Assembly: GCF_900109175.1 (NCBI RefSeq)
Contig: NZ_FNZE01000010.1
Span: forward strand, 62,001-126,000
From: Pseudomonas linyingensis
GTDB lineage: Bacteria > Pseudomonadota > Gammaproteobacteria > Pseudomonadales > Pseudomonadaceae
DNA length: 64,000 nucleotides
Direction: 5' to 3'
Below the pieces are notes generated by a model. That model had not been told where the DNA came from, searched no databases, and was given only the letters and a program-made list of their open reading frames with translations. Below, one piece after another: positions 26,710-36,384 of this stretch; the first letter of the stretch is position 1, and each line of letters starts with the position of its first letter. Made by a program: the position numbers and the translations under genes.

Positions 26710-27653
26710 GCGAGATGTCGACCAACAAACCGATGCCCGTGCCGACGGAAATCTCGGCACCGTTCTGGGCTGGCCTCAAGGAGCAGCGCCTGACCCTGCC
26801 GCAGTGCCAGGCCTGCGGCCACTGGATCTTCTACCCGCGTCGCCATTGCGACCGCTGCTATTCCCACGATCTGAAGTGGCAGGAAGTCTCCGGTACCGGC
26901 ACGCTGTATACCTACACCGTGGCGCGCATTCCGACCCTGCCGGACTTCGCCGACGAGGCACCGCAGAAGCTCGCGGTGGTCGAGCTGGACGAAGGCGTGC
27001 GGATCAACACCACCTTGGTCGGCCTCGCCGAGGACGAGATCAAGGTCGGTATGCGCCTAAAGCCGGTGTTCGACACCGTCAACGCTGCCGGCGACACGCT
27101 GCTGCGCTTCACCGGGCTGGACAAAGAGGTGGCCCCGCGCAGTTTCGAGGCGCCGGAAGTCGTTGAGCAGGTCGAGGCGCAGGCCCCTCGCCGACAGATC
27201 CGCGTCGACGACGCCGAGGCCCTGCAGGCTCTGGTCAGCGACGAGTTCACCGCCTGGAGCAACGAGTTCGTCGTCGATCAGACCGTGATCGACGAGTTCG
27301 CCAGGCTGTCCGGCGACGACTACTGGATCCACACCGACCCGGAGCGCGCCCGCAAGCAGGGGCCGTTCGGCGGCACCATCGCCCACGGCGCGCTGGTGCA
27401 GATCCTCATGTCGCGTCTGCAGGTGCCGTTCGACTACGAGATCGTTGGCTTCACCAACATGGTCAACTATGGCTCCGACCGCCTGCGCTTCCCCAGTCCG
27501 GTGCCGGCCGGCTCGCGCATCCACGCCCGCGGCCGGGTAAAGGCTGTGGAGATCGGCAAGCGCGGCACGCAACTGACCCTGGAGCTGAACATCCACGTGG
27601 TCGGCAGCGAGCGCCCAGCGGTGATCAACGATCTGGTCGTGCTGTACATGTAA
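26706..27653 (+). CDS. DUF35 OB-fold zinc-ribbon fused to MaoC-like hydratase
   Basis: A 315-residue two-domain protein. Residues ~25-140 form a DUF35 domain with a zinc ribbon (CQACG and CDRCYS) and an OB fold. Residues ~165-315 form a hot-dog MaoC domain (LSGDDYWIHTDPERARKQGPFGGTIAHG, with Asp and His of the R-hydratase motif). In mycobacterial ChsH2 the order is MaoC then DUF35; here it is reversed. The pair would hydrate an enoyl-CoA and pass the product to the thiolase-like aldolase encoded just upstream. Start 26706 overlaps the previous stop (ATGA); ATG at 26715 has better spacing from AGGGAG and is a real alternative. Confidence 0.88.
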   Translation: MSEMSTNKPMPVPTEISAPFWAGLKEQRLTLPQCQACGHWIFYPRRHCDRCYSHDLKWQEVSGTGTLYTYTVARIPTLPDFADEAPQKLAVVELDEGVRINTTLVGLAEDEIKVGMRLKPVFDTVNAAGDTLLRFTGLDKEVAPRSFEAPEVVEQVEAQAPRRQIRVDDAEALQALVSDEFTAWSNEFVVDQTVIDEFARLSGDDYWIHTDPERARKQGPFGGTIAHGALVQILMSRLQVPFDYEIVGFTNMVNYGSDRLRFPSPVPAGSRIHARGRVKAVEIGKRGTQLTLELNIHVVGSERPAVINDLVVLYM

Positions 27654-27682
27654 CGAATGGAATGCTGAGGAGTCACCCTTTT

Positions 27683-27719
27683 AGCCGCTCTCGCGTATGC
27701 GAAGAGCGGCTTTTTTTTC
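27683..27719 (+). terminator. strong Rho-independent terminator
   Basis: AGCCGCTCT pairs with AGAGCGGCT, extended by CGC/GCG with one bulge, followed by a run of eight T. It closes the thiolase/DUF35-MaoC operon. Confidence 0.92.
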
Positions 27720-28095
27720 TAGGGGCTACGGACTGCTGTGCGGGACTGCGTCTCGCGCATTCGTCAGCCAGCCGAAGGCGACTGTCGCGTCTCCACGGTC
27801 TTGTTGAATGCAGCTCTTGAATTAACCAGATAACCCCACAGGCCACTAGTTGGCGGCAGCCATCCCGGGAGCAAATGTGAGCTTTCTCAGATTTGCTCCT
27901 TTTGGTCACTTGTGATCATCGTATCTATATGAATTAAAAGGATATTTTTTGTTTTTTGGTGACCTTGGCTCGTGAGCCAAAGCGAGTAGTCGCAGCTATA
28001 TCCAGGTGTTCAAATGTTTAGCAAGTGAGGGGCGAGTGAAGTTTATCGGCCCCCGACAATGGTCTTTCAAGCACTCTTGCCAGAGTGAGGTACCC
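27720..28095. other. 376-bp intergenic region, leader of the cys operon
   Basis: No gene is seen. Base composition drops sharply: 27890-27965 is A+T-rich with tracts such as ATTTTTTGTTTTTTGG. A short palindrome TCACTTGTGA lies near 27905-27914. This is where the promoter of cysD must lie; a CysB site would be expected for a sulfate-assimilation operon, but none can be named by eye. Confidence 0.5.
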
Positions 28096-28995
28096 ATGAC
28101 GCTAACTCATTTGCAACGCCTCGAAGCCGAAAGCATTCAGATCATGCGCGAAGTCGTCGCCGAGTCCGAAAATCCGGTAATGCTCTACTCCATCGGCAAG
28201 GACAGTGCGGTCATGTTGCATCTGGCGCGCAAGGCCTTTTACCCGGCAGTCCCGCCGTTTCCACTGCTGCATGTGGATACCCGCTGGAAGTTTCGCGAGA
28301 TGTACGAGTTCCGCGAAAAGATGGCCAAGGAAACGGGTATGGAGCTGATCGTCCACATCAACCCGGAAGGGATCGAGAAAGACATCAATCCGTTCACCCA
28401 CGGCTCGGCGATCCACACCGACATCATGAAGACTGAGGGGCTCAAGCAGGCACTCGACAAGTACGGCTTCGATGCGGCTTTCGGCGGGGCACGACGCGAC
28501 GAGGAGAAGTCCCGTGCCAAGGAGCGCGTGTTCTCGTTCCGTACTGCGCAGCATCGCTGGGATCCGAAGAGTCAGCGCCCCGAACTGTGGAAGCTCTACA
28601 ACACCCGCAAGCACAAGGGCGAGTCGATCCGTATCTTCCCGCTGTCGAACTGGACCGAACTCGATATCTGGCAATACATCCAGCTGGAAAACGTACCGAT
28701 TGTCCCCTTGTACTTCTCGGCACTGCGCCCGGTGGTCGAGCGAGACGGCGCGCTGATCATGGTCGATGACGAGCGATTGCCCCTGAAAGCCGGGGAGCAG
28801 CCGATGATGAAAAACATCCGCTTCCGCACCCTGGGCTGCTATCCGCTGACCGGTGCCGTCGAGTCGGAAGCGGACAGCCTGTCCGCCATCATCCAGGAAA
28901 TGCTGCTTACCCGGACGTCGGAGCGCCAGGGCCGAGCCATCGACCATGATTCGGCGGCATCCATGGAAAAGAAAAAACAAGAAGGGTACTTCTAA
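28096..28995 (+). CDS. cysD: sulfate adenylyltransferase subunit 2
   Basis: A 299-residue CysD, the small catalytic subunit of ATP sulfurylase, which makes adenosine phosphosulfate (APS) from ATP and sulfate. The start at 28096 gives the family N-terminus [20 protein letters not shown]. Motifs: PP-loop [44 protein letters not shown] and [14 protein letters not shown]. Its stop overlaps the cysNC start by one base (TAATG), so the two subunits are translated together. In this place, next to a sulfotransferase, it may serve PAPS supply for sulfation instead of, or besides, cysteine synthesis. Confidence 0.96.
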   Translation: MTLTHLQRLEAESIQIMREVVAESENPVMLYSIGKDSAVMLHLARKAFYPAVPPFPLLHVDTRWKFREMYEFREKMAKETGMELIVHINPEGIEKDINPFTHGSAIHTDIMKTEGLKQALDKYGFDAAFGGARRDEEKSRAKERVFSFRTAQHRWDPKSQRPELWKLYNTRKHKGESIRIFPLSNWTELDIWQYIQLENVPIVPLYFSALRPVVERDGALIMVDDERLPLKAGEQPMMKNIRFRTLGCYPLTGAVESEADSLSAIIQEMLLTRTSERQGRAIDHDSAASMEKKKQEGYF

Positions 28996-30902
28996 TGGCA
29001 CACGTTTCCGAGCTGATCGCCAGCGACATCGACCAATACCTCAAGCTGCACGAACACAAGAGCCTTCTGCGTTTCATCACCTGCGGCAGTGTGGATGACG
29101 GCAAGAGTACCCTGATCGGCCGCCTGCTCTACGAGTCGAAGATGCTCTTCGACGACCAGCTCGCGGCGGTCGAGGCCGACTCGAAGAAGTTCGGCACCCA
29201 GGGCGGCGAAATCGACTTCGCCCTGCTCGTCGACGGCCTGGCCGCCGAGCGCGAGCAGGGGATCACCATCGACGTCGCCTACCGGTTCTTCTCCACCGAA
29301 AAGCGCAAGTTCATCGTTGCCGACACCCCCGGGCACGAGCAGTACACCCGCAACATGGTCACGGGTGCCTCCAACGCCGATGTGGCGATCCTGATGGTCG
29401 ATGCCCGCAAGGGGATCCTGACCCAGTCGCGTCGCCACAGTTATATCGTCTCGCTGCTGGGCATTCGCCACATCGTCGTTGCGATCAACAAGATGGACCT
29501 GGTGGGTTACTCGGAAACGACCTTTCGCGAGATCGTCGCCGACTACATGGCGTTCGCCGGCAGGATCGGCATCAGCGATGTGACCTTCATTCCGATGTCC
29601 GCCTTCAAGGGCGACAACATCGTCGCGCCCAGCGAGCACATGCCCTGGTATCAGGGTGACACCCTGATGCAGTTTCTGGAAACGGTGGAAATCGACGAAG
29701 CCGATCACGAGAAGGCCGCCTTTCGCCTGCCGGTTCAGTGGGTCAATCGTCCGAACCTGGATTTCCGTGGCTTTGCCGGCACCATTGCCAGCGGAAAGAT
29801 CAAACCGGGCGATCGGATCCGCGTGCAGCCTTCGGGCCGGGAAAGCACCGTTGCCCGTATCGTCAGCATGGACGGAGATCTGCCCGAGGCGGTGGCCGGT
29901 CAATCGATCACCCTTACCCTCAGTGACGAGATCGATATCTCCCGCGGCGACGTCATTTCCACCGCGGAGGGACCGGCAGAGATCGCTGATCAGTTCGAGT
30001 GCACCATCACCTGGATGCATGAGGCACCGCTGCTGCCCGGGCGCAACTATCTGCTCAAGATCGGTACCCGGACGGTCACGGCCAGCGTCACCGAGATCAA
30101 GTATCAGGTGAACGTCAATACGCTCGAGCACACTGCGGCCAAGACCCTGGAGCTCAACGCGATCGGTGTCTGCAACATCAGCCTCGACCGGCCGATTGCC
30201 TTCGATCCCTACGCGCAGAATCGCGACACCGGCGGGTTCATCCTGATCGACCGCATCAGCAACAACACCATCGGGGCGGGCCTGCTGCATTTCGCCCTGC
30301 GCCGTGCCAACAACATCCATATGCAACATGTCGACGTGGACAAGGCGGCCCGCTCGGCGAGCAAAGGCCAGAAGAGCTGCGTCCTCTGGTTCACCGGCCT
30401 GTCCGGTGCCGGCAAGTCGTCCATCGCCAACCTGGTCGAGAAGAAGCTGCATGCCCGTGGCCACCATACCTACCTGCTCGATGGTGACAACGTTCGTCAT
30501 GGGCTGAACAAGGATCTCGGCTTCACCGACGCCCACCGTGTCGAGAACATTCGGCGCGTCGCCGAAGTTTCCAAGCTGATGGTCGATGCCGGCCTGATCG
30601 TCATCACCGCGTTCATCTCGCCCTTCCGCTCCGAGCGCGGCATGGCGAGAAACCTGGTCGAGGACAACGAGTTCATCGAGATCTACGTCGACACACCGCT
30701 GGAAGTGGCCGAGCAGCGCGACGTCAAGGGGCTTTACAAGAAGGCCAGAAGCGGCGAGCTGAACAACTTCACCGGTATCGACTCTCCGTATGAAGCGCCC
30801 GTGCAGCCCGAGCTGCGCATCGACACCACGACCTTGTCCGTCGAGGAGTCGGCCGATGCGGTGATCGAGGAACTCAGCAAGCGCGGGATTCTACTCGGCT
30901 GA
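28995..30902 (+). CDS. cysNC: bifunctional sulfate adenylyltransferase GTPase / APS kinase
   Basis: A 635-residue fusion. Residues 1-~435 are CysN, the GTPase that drives APS synthesis: P-loop GSVDDGKST at 31-39, [12 protein letters not shown] and NKMDL. Residues ~450-635 are CysC, APS kinase: second P-loop GLSGAGKSS near 466-474, [33 protein letters not shown] and the [11 protein letters not shown] segment. It converts APS to PAPS, the universal sulfate donor. The N-C fusion is the usual form in Pseudomonas. No cysH/cysI reductase genes are nearby, so in this locus the product is PAPS. Confidence 0.96.
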   Translation: MAHVSELIASDIDQYLKLHEHKSLLRFITCGSVDDGKSTLIGRLLYESKMLFDDQLAAVEADSKKFGTQGGEIDFALLVDGLAAEREQGITIDVAYRFFSTEKRKFIVADTPGHEQYTRNMVTGASNADVAILMVDARKGILTQSRRHSYIVSLLGIRHIVVAINKMDLVGYSETTFREIVADYMAFAGRIGISDVTFIPMSAFKGDNIVAPSEHMPWYQGDTLMQFLETVEIDEADHEKAAFRLPVQWVNRPNLDFRGFAGTIASGKIKPGDRIRVQPSGRESTVARIVSMDGDLPEAVAGQSITLTLSDEIDISRGDVISTAEGPAEIADQFECTITWMHEAPLLPGRNYLLKIGTRTVTASVTEIKYQVNVNTLEHTAAKTLELNAIGVCNISLDRPIAFDPYAQNRDTGGFILIDRISNNTIGAGLLHFALRRANNIHMQHVDVDKAARSASKGQKSCVLWFTGLSGAGKSSIANLVEKKLHARGHHTYLLDGDNVRHGLNKDLGFTDAHRVENIRRVAEVSKLMVDAGLIVITAFISPFRSERGMARNLVEDNEFIEIYVDTPLEVAEQRDVKGLYKKARSGELNNFTGIDSPYEAPVQPELRIDTTTLSVEESADAVIEELSKRGILLG

Positions 30903-30956
30903 CGTACGGCGCCGGCCCCGGCCGGCACTCGTTTACCCAACACAGGATCAGGCACC

Positions 30957-31745
30957 ATGAGCGAAATAACAAAACTCGACGAGTTGTTGGAAGCGTTGCT
31001 GCCCATCGCACGAGCAGCGGCGAACACCATCATGGACATCTACTCGACCGACTTCGCCGTCCGCGGCAAAGCGGATAGCTCGCCAGTGACCGAGGCGGAC
31101 GAACGTGCCGAGGCCGTGATCCTCGCGGCCCTGGCCGGACTGACCCCGGAGATTCCCGTGGTATCGGAAGAGCGAGCCTCGGCCGGTTGCATCCCCGAGG
31201 TGGCAGGGCGTTTCTGGCTGGTCGACCCGCTCGACGGCACCAAGGAATTCATCAACCGCAACGGTGAGTTCACCGTAAACATTGCCTTGATCGACAACGG
31301 CCAGCCGGTGCTGGGTGTGGTGCTGGCGCCCGCTATCGACCGACTGTTCGCCGGCGCCCTGGGGGGCGAGGCATTCGCAGAGACTGCCGGCGAGCGACGC
31401 GCCATCGCTTGTCGCGCGGTACCGCCGGAAGGATTGACCGTGGTGGCAAGCCGCTCCCACGGCGATGCCGAGGCCCTCGCCGAATTCCTCGCAGGTCGGG
31501 TGGTAGCCAAACAGACCAATGCCGGCTCCTCGCTCAAGCTCTGCCTGGTGGCTAGCGGCGAAGCGGATGTTTATCCGCGCCTGGGGCGAACCATGGAGTG
31601 GGATATCGCCGCCGGCGATGCGGTGCTGCGCGCAGCCGGAGGGACAGTGCTGACACTCGAAGGCGCGCAGCTCAGCTACGGCAAGGCCGACTTCGCCAAC
31701 CCGCACTTTGCAGCCTGGGGATTAACCCGTGAACGAATATCTTGA
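30957..31745 (+). CDS. cysQ: 3'(2'),5'-bisphosphate nucleotidase
   Basis: A 262-residue inositol-monophosphatase-fold enzyme that hydrolyses adenosine 3',5'-bisphosphate (PAP) to AMP and phosphate using Mg2+. The metal-binding motifs are visible: VSEE (residues ~67-70), DPLDGTKEFINRNGEFTVNIALI and WDIAAGDAVLRAAGG. It follows cysNC by 54 bp on the same strand. PAP is the by-product of sulfotransferases, and one is encoded 0.8 kb downstream, so a sulfation role fits. Housekeeping cysQ genes usually lie elsewhere, for example near nudE in Pseudomonas. Confidence 0.94.
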   Translation: MSEITKLDELLEALLPIARAAANTIMDIYSTDFAVRGKADSSPVTEADERAEAVILAALAGLTPEIPVVSEERASAGCIPEVAGRFWLVDPLDGTKEFINRNGEFTVNIALIDNGQPVLGVVLAPAIDRLFAGALGGEAFAETAGERRAIACRAVPPEGLTVVASRSHGDAEALAEFLAGRVVAKQTNAGSSLKLCLVASGEADVYPRLGRTMEWDIAAGDAVLRAAGGTVLTLEGAQLSYGKADFANPHFAAWGLTRERIS

Positions 31746-31890
31746 AAGCTCAGCTTCGCGTTATCTTGAGATGTTCAAAAAATATTTCAGAATGTCCCTG
31801 ATGCGTTGATTCGGTCGTGGATTGCAATCAGAATGAATGTCCGAATAGGTTTATGGGCAATTATTTTTGTCGATAAAACCATAATATTGG

Positions 31891-32583
31891 ATGGTCATAA
31901 AAGAGCCTGTAAACATGACTCAAAATCCCCGCCACCTTCGCAGGAATCCAACCCAGTCCCGAGCGGAAGCAACGCTTAGGGCAATCCGTGAGGCTTGCCT
32001 GAAAATTCTGGATGAGGAAGGCCACCAGCGGTTGACTACCAACCGTATCGCCGAGGTGGCGGGTATCAGCATTGGCAGCCTTTATCAGTACTATGCCGAC
32101 AAGCGTGCAATCGCTGCGGATATCTGCAATGAGCTCTTGTTGGCGGAGTTGAACGAGGTTGATCGCCTGGACGAGCAGGCCATATCCATGGTCAGGAACT
32201 CGCTCGAGACGACAATGAAGTTCTTTGTCGAGGAGTATGTGGCTCGTCATCGCAGGCTGTATCTGAAACTCAAGGGATTTTACCTCGAAATGCACTGGCA
32301 TTACGATTTCGAGACCTATGTGCTGAAGACGCGGCCGGGTAAGTTGACCACCGTTGAATGGCTGCCCCGTGCGCTAAAGCGCTATCGGGAAATATTGGGT
32401 GTGCATGACCTGGTGCTTGCCTCGACTATGATCGTGAATGTCATTGAAGGCACCATCCACGCCACACTCGACCGCAGTCCTGAGCTCATTCTGAAACAGG
32501 AGTTTGCCGATGAGCTTCTCGCTATCGTTCTCAGCTATCTGAAGTATGCCTCCAAATCAAACGCCTCACCTGGAAGCTCCTGA
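31891..32583 (+). CDS. TetR-family regulator
   Basis: A 230-residue TetR-type repressor. The helix-turn-helix lies at about residues 40-62 (TTNRIAEVAGISIGSLYQYYADKRAI). The remainder is a helical ligand-binding domain without recognisable relatives. An ATG at 31915 is an alternative start. G+C content is visibly lower than in the catabolic genes. The 145-bp A+T-rich gap upstream holds a perfect palindrome GATTGCAATC (31820-31829) that could be its operator. It overlaps the leader of the sulfotransferase gene and most likely controls the sulfotransferase-DUF1214-LLM set. Its ligand is unknown. Confidence 0.88.
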   Translation: MVIKEPVNMTQNPRHLRRNPTQSRAEATLRAIREACLKILDEEGHQRLTTNRIAEVAGISIGSLYQYYADKRAIAADICNELLLAELNEVDRLDEQAISMVRNSLETTMKFFVEEYVARHRRLYLKLKGFYLEMHWHYDFETYVLKTRPGKLTTVEWLPRALKRYREILGVHDLVLASTMIVNVIEGTIHATLDRSPELILKQEFADELLAIVLSYLKYASKSNASPGSS

Positions 32584-32587
32584 GGAG
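32582..32587 (+). promoter_or_regulatory. Shine-Dalgarno that sets a TTG start
   Basis: GAGGAG overlaps the TetR stop and lies six bases before TTG at 32594. The only upstream in-frame ATG (32546) has no comparable site. This favours the TTG start and translational coupling of the two genes. Confidence 0.6.
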
Positions 32588-32593
32588 AATGTC

Positions 32594-33766
32594 TTGTTTT
32601 ATTATTTCGATTTCCTGATCTGGTTCAAACTCCTTCGGCTGGTCGCCAAAGAGCCGGACAAGCGCCGGCGCCGTGGGCTGTTTCGGCTGCTGTTGCTGCG
32701 TGTGCCGGCCAGGGCCACGTTGACTGCAATCTGTTTCTTTCTCGATGGCATTCTTTTTCCGGGCCTGTGGCGAACCAGGGTCAGGGCACCGGTATTCATC
32801 ATTGGTCACGCCCGCAGTGGCACGACGCTGGCCCACCGGCTCATGGGCGAAGACCAGCGGTTTTCGGTGTTCAAATACTACGAGTTGCTGCTTCCTTCTC
32901 TGCTGCAGAAGAAGGTCGTGCGCTTAATGGCCTGGCTTGATGCCGCGGTGCTCGGCCGGGTCATCGAGCGGAGGCTCCAGGCTTGGGAAAAGCGCAAGTT
33001 CGGCCCGACCCAGCACATTCATAAAATGGGCTTGACGATTCCCGAGGAAGACGACCTCCTGTATTTCAACTCGTGTGCTTCGGGTTTCTGGCTCACCAAG
33101 CTGCCTTACATGGACTCGCTGGATTTCTTTCATATCGACCAGCGCTCGCCCGGCAGCCGGCGCCGAATGATGAAATTCTATAAGGAGTGCGTACGCCGCC
33201 AGCTGTATCTCAATGGCAGCAACCGCTTCCATCTGAGCAAGAATCCGACCTACTGTGGGCGGGTGGAGTCCCTGCTCGAAGCGTTCCCCGATGCTCGCTT
33301 CGTCGTTCTCTACCGGAACCCATATGAAACCATACCCAGTCTGCTGAAACTGCTGAACGTCGGATGGAAACACCAGGGCAACCTTTCCGCCGAGAGGATA
33401 AGCAGCTCCAACAGGGTCATGACCAACCTGTCATACGAGACTTATCTTTATCCTCTGGAGGTATTGCAGCGGCATCCGGAGACCCCTTGTGCCGTGGTCG
33501 ATTACCGACAGTTGACCACCGATCCGAAGACTGCCGTCGAAAAAGTCTACGCCGACCTTGGTCTGGAAATAACTCCCGAATACCAGTCATTCCTCGAGGC
33601 CGAGGCCAGCCAAAGTCGCAAGCATGAGACCGAACATCGTTACAGCCTGGCCGAATTCGGGCTGGACGATGAAGAAATCCGCCGCCGGCTGGCCGCGCTT
33701 TTTGAAAAGTTCCAATGGGAAGAAAACGCCAACAAGATCAACAAGAAGGAGTTCGACAATGTTTGA
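32594..33766 (+). CDS. PAPS-dependent sulfotransferase
   Basis: A cytosolic-type sulfotransferase of about 390 residues. The 5'-phosphosulfate loop is GHARSGTT at 71-78 and the 3'-phosphate site is FVVLYRNPYETIPSLL further on, with the Arg and Ser that contact PAP. It would transfer sulfate from PAPS to a hydroxyl group of an unknown acceptor. The start is taken at TTG 32594 on ribosome-binding evidence; with ATG 32546 the protein would be 406 residues. The N-terminal 70 residues are rich in aromatic and basic residues and may touch the membrane. Its 3' end overlaps the DUF1214 gene by 8 bp. Composition is less G+C-rich than the flanks. Confidence 0.9.
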   Translation: MFYYFDFLIWFKLLRLVAKEPDKRRRRGLFRLLLLRVPARATLTAICFFLDGILFPGLWRTRVRAPVFIIGHARSGTTLAHRLMGEDQRFSVFKYYELLLPSLLQKKVVRLMAWLDAAVLGRVIERRLQAWEKRKFGPTQHIHKMGLTIPEEDDLLYFNSCASGFWLTKLPYMDSLDFFHIDQRSPGSRRRMMKFYKECVRRQLYLNGSNRFHLSKNPTYCGRVESLLEAFPDARFVVLYRNPYETIPSLLKLLNVGWKHQGNLSAERISSSNRVMTNLSYETYLYPLEVLQRHPETPCAVVDYRQLTTDPKTAVEKVYADLGLEITPEYQSFLEAEASQSRKHETEHRYSLAEFGLDDEEIRRRLAALFEKFQWEENANKINKKEFDNV

Positions 33767-35165
33767 GACGAAGCCTCGGGATGCAGACACCCTGCAAGCG
33801 AGCGAGACTCTGCGCCAAGCTTGGGACGAGATGCTGAGCCAGTTGTCGTCCGCCCGCGATGCCATCGATGACCCCGAGCTATGGGCCCCGCCGGCGTCGC
33901 CCCGCAATCTGGCGGAAGGTTACCGCTATGTCACGGGCTTTCTGTACGGTTCCATCGCGCGCTGCATGGGGCCTACCGCCGAATTCCCCTATTTCACCCG
34001 GGCGATCCAACCGCTGAACCGCTCCACGATCGACAATGCTGATGCCATCTATCTGATGGCACCGATCGACGGCAATTACAGCTATACGATCCGCGGTAGA
34101 GCGGGCGATACCAGCCAGTGGCGTGGCGAAGCTGCGACCGGTCAGGGGCGCAAGGCTCCCCATTACGTCATCTTCGAAACGCCCAGCGGTTATTCGGGTG
34201 AGAGTGGCAGCCTGAAGGAGTTGAAGCGCGGTTCCCGCATCAACTGCGACGAACTCGACTCCACAGAGTTGCAGGTCAACGCCGACGGTAGTTTCGAAAT
34301 CCTGCTGGCTCCCGAGAAACCCGAGGGCTACACAGGAAACTTCATGCTGACCCGTGCCAGCCGGACGCGCACCGCGGCCGACGGCACCACCGAAAGCCGC
34401 GAATACGTCAGCCAGCTGGTCATGCTGCGTGAGCTGTTCTGCGACTGGGAGAACGAAGACCTCCTGGAGCTGTTCATCTATCGCAACGATCTGCTCGGCC
34501 ATCCCATGCCGACCTACACCCCGGAGCAGGCCGCGCAACAACTCAAGGATATCGGCCGCTTCACCCGTAACCAGGTGCACTTCTGGAACGAGTTCTATGC
34601 GGTGGTCTGCGAGGCCTACGGCGACATGAACGGTGATGGTAAGCGCTTCATGCCGCGCAACGCTTTCAACGACCCCAATGCGGCGTCCATCGCCACTGCC
34701 GGCGGCATGGCCACCAATATCTATTGCGGCGGCATGTTCGAGCTGGAACCCGACGAAGCCCTGATTCTGGAACTGCACCAGCCGGTGGAGCCCGTTTATA
34801 TCGGTTTCCATCTGAGCAACATGTGGGGCGAGTCCCTGGATTTTGCCAATTACCAGTCCAGTCTCAACGGCCTGCAAGCGCACCGTGATTCGGACAATGT
34901 CCTGCGCTACGTGGTTTCCCATCGCGACCCGGGGATCGCCAACTGGGTCGACACCACGGGACATCCCGAAGGTTACATGGCGGTGCGCTGGGCTTATCCG
35001 GTGAAGCCCAGGGAAAACATGCCTTGGGCTACCGCCAGGAAGGTGCAGCTCTCGGAAGTCATGCAGCATCTGCCCGCAGAAACTCGCCTGATCACCCCGC
35101 AGGAGCGCAGAGCCCAGATCGCGATACGGCAAGAACATGTGCAGCGCCGTTATCGACAGCACTGA
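33759..35165 (+). CDS. DUF1214-domain protein
   Basis: A 468-residue protein whose C-terminal third (ELEPDEALILELHQPVEPVYIGFHLSNMWGESLDFANYQSSLNG onwards) matches the DUF1214 type, often found with DUF1254. No signal peptide or membrane segment is seen. AAGGAG lies just inside the end of the sulfotransferase gene and the start overlaps it, so translation is coupled. The protein is probably a beta-rich binding or enzymatic domain acting on the same compound as the sulfotransferase, but no activity is known for the family. Relatives occur beside LLM oxidoreductases and sulfotransferases in steroid- and lipid-using bacteria. Confidence 0.8.
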   Translation: MFETKPRDADTLQASETLRQAWDEMLSQLSSARDAIDDPELWAPPASPRNLAEGYRYVTGFLYGSIARCMGPTAEFPYFTRAIQPLNRSTIDNADAIYLMAPIDGNYSYTIRGRAGDTSQWRGEAATGQGRKAPHYVIFETPSGYSGESGSLKELKRGSRINCDELDSTELQVNADGSFEILLAPEKPEGYTGNFMLTRASRTRTAADGTTESREYVSQLVMLRELFCDWENEDLLELFIYRNDLLGHPMPTYTPEQAAQQLKDIGRFTRNQVHFWNEFYAVVCEAYGDMNGDGKRFMPRNAFNDPNAASIATAGGMATNIYCGGMFELEPDEALILELHQPVEPVYIGFHLSNMWGESLDFANYQSSLNGLQAHRDSDNVLRYVVSHRDPGIANWVDTTGHPEGYMAVRWAYPVKPRENMPWATARKVQLSEVMQHLPAETRLITPQERRAQIAIRQEHVQRRYRQH

Positions 35166-35175
35166 ACAACCCCAA

Positions 35176-35201
35176 AGCCCAGGCGTACTGCGCCCTGGGC
35201 T
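35176..35201 (+). terminator. hairpin between DUF1214 and LLM genes
   Basis: AGCCCAGG pairs with CCTGGGCT around a short loop, 10 bp after the DUF1214 stop. There is no T-run, so it may be an attenuator or an mRNA-stability element. Confidence 0.35.
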
Positions 35202-35276
35202 ACCGATCACCTGTCCTTGTTAACGAGAGCGGCTTTGCGCGCAAAGCCAGTCTCGGCGATTTCATGGAGCACCGAA

Positions 35277-36320
35277 ATGCTAGAGATATTTGCATCGACA
35301 CCCGAGAATCTTGGCCTGGACAACATCGCTGCCTTCGCCCAGCGGGTCGAAGCCATGGGCTATGACGGTCTCTTCGTGTCCGACGCCATTCATGACGGTC
35401 TGCTGCTTGCCTGCCAGGCGCTGTCCGCCACGCGGCGGATCAAGGTCAGCACCTCGGTGCTGGTCGCCTTCCCGCGCAGCCCGATGAATGTCGCGCTGGC
35501 AAGTTGGGACCTGCAGAAGATGTCGGGGGGGCGTTTTGAACTGGGTCTGGGAACGCAGATCAAGCAGAACATCGAGGATCGCTACTCGTCGCGCTGGTTG
35601 CCTCCCGCCGCCGGCATGCGCGAGTACCTGCAGTCGATGCGCGCGATCTTCCACAGCTTCCGCACCGGGGAGCCGTTGAACTATGTCGGCGAGCACTACC
35701 GCTTCACTCGCCTGCAGCCGTTTTTCAATCCCGGTCCCATCGACGCGCCGGATGTCCCCCTCATGCTCGGCGCGGTCGGTCCGAAGATGCTCGAGCTGGT
35801 CGGTCAGGAGGCCGATGGCATCCATACGCACCCCACCAATACCTCGGTTCGCTACCTGCGCGAAGTCATCACGCCGCAGATCGCTCAGGGCCTCGCCAAG
35901 CGCGATCCGGCCCGGCAGCGGCCGCTGATCAGTGCCAGCCAGTTCGTTGCCACTGGTCCGGACCAGGCGACTGTCTCGGCAGAGCGGGAGCGGTTCAGGG
36001 ACATGCTGGCGTTCCTCTTCTCGACGCCTGCCTATTGGCCGAGCCTCGAGCTGTTCGGCTGGGGGAGTGTCGGAGAAAACCTGCTGCAACTGACCCGCGA
36101 GAAACGCTGGAAGGACATGCCTTCGGTGTTCTCCGACGAAGTTCTCGACCAGTTCCTGGTCAGTGCCCAATACGAGGAACTGCCGGAGGCACTCGCTTCA
36201 CGGTTCGTCGGCGTGGCTGACCGCGTGACCCTGACCGTCCCCCATGACCCGGCCCACGATGCAGCGGTGTCCCTGGCCATTTCGGCAATCCGCGCGCGGA
36301 GCCAAAGCGCAGCTGCGTAA
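35277..36320 (+). CDS. LLM-class F420-dependent oxidoreductase
   Basis: A 347-residue luciferase-like monooxygenase-fold protein of the group annotated as F420-dependent (TIGR03617-like). Landmarks: ENLGLDNIAAFAQRVEAMGYDGLFVSDAIHDG, FPRSPMNVALASWDLQKMSGGRFELGLGTQ, and a GPKMLELVGQEADGIHTHP segment that binds the deazaflavin phosphate. The start at 35277 is set by GGAG eight bases upstream. It converges with a full F420 biosynthesis operon, which gives good contextual support for F420 as cofactor. The reaction (alcohol or enone redox on a sulfated or hydroxylated lipid or steroid) is inferred only. Confidence 0.88.
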   Translation: MLEIFASTPENLGLDNIAAFAQRVEAMGYDGLFVSDAIHDGLLLACQALSATRRIKVSTSVLVAFPRSPMNVALASWDLQKMSGGRFELGLGTQIKQNIEDRYSSRWLPPAAGMREYLQSMRAIFHSFRTGEPLNYVGEHYRFTRLQPFFNPGPIDAPDVPLMLGAVGPKMLELVGQEADGIHTHPTNTSVRYLREVITPQIAQGLAKRDPARQRPLISASQFVATGPDQATVSAERERFRDMLAFLFSTPAYWPSLELFGWGSVGENLLQLTREKRWKDMPSVFSDEVLDQFLVSAQYEELPEALASRFVGVADRVTLTVPHDPAHDAAVSLAISAIRARSQSAAA

Positions 36321-36344
36321 AGCTCTGCCTAGAGCAGGATCGAA

Positions 36345-36384
36345 CAAGGGAGCGATATAGAGCACATTGCTGCTCGCTCCCTTG
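36345..36384. terminator. inverted repeat downstream of LLM gene
   Basis: Perfect 11-bp arms CAAGGGAGCGA / TCGCTCCCTTG with an 18-nt loop, 25 bp after the stop. No T-run; it could act as a terminator with Rho or as an mRNA end hairpin. Confidence 0.4.
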
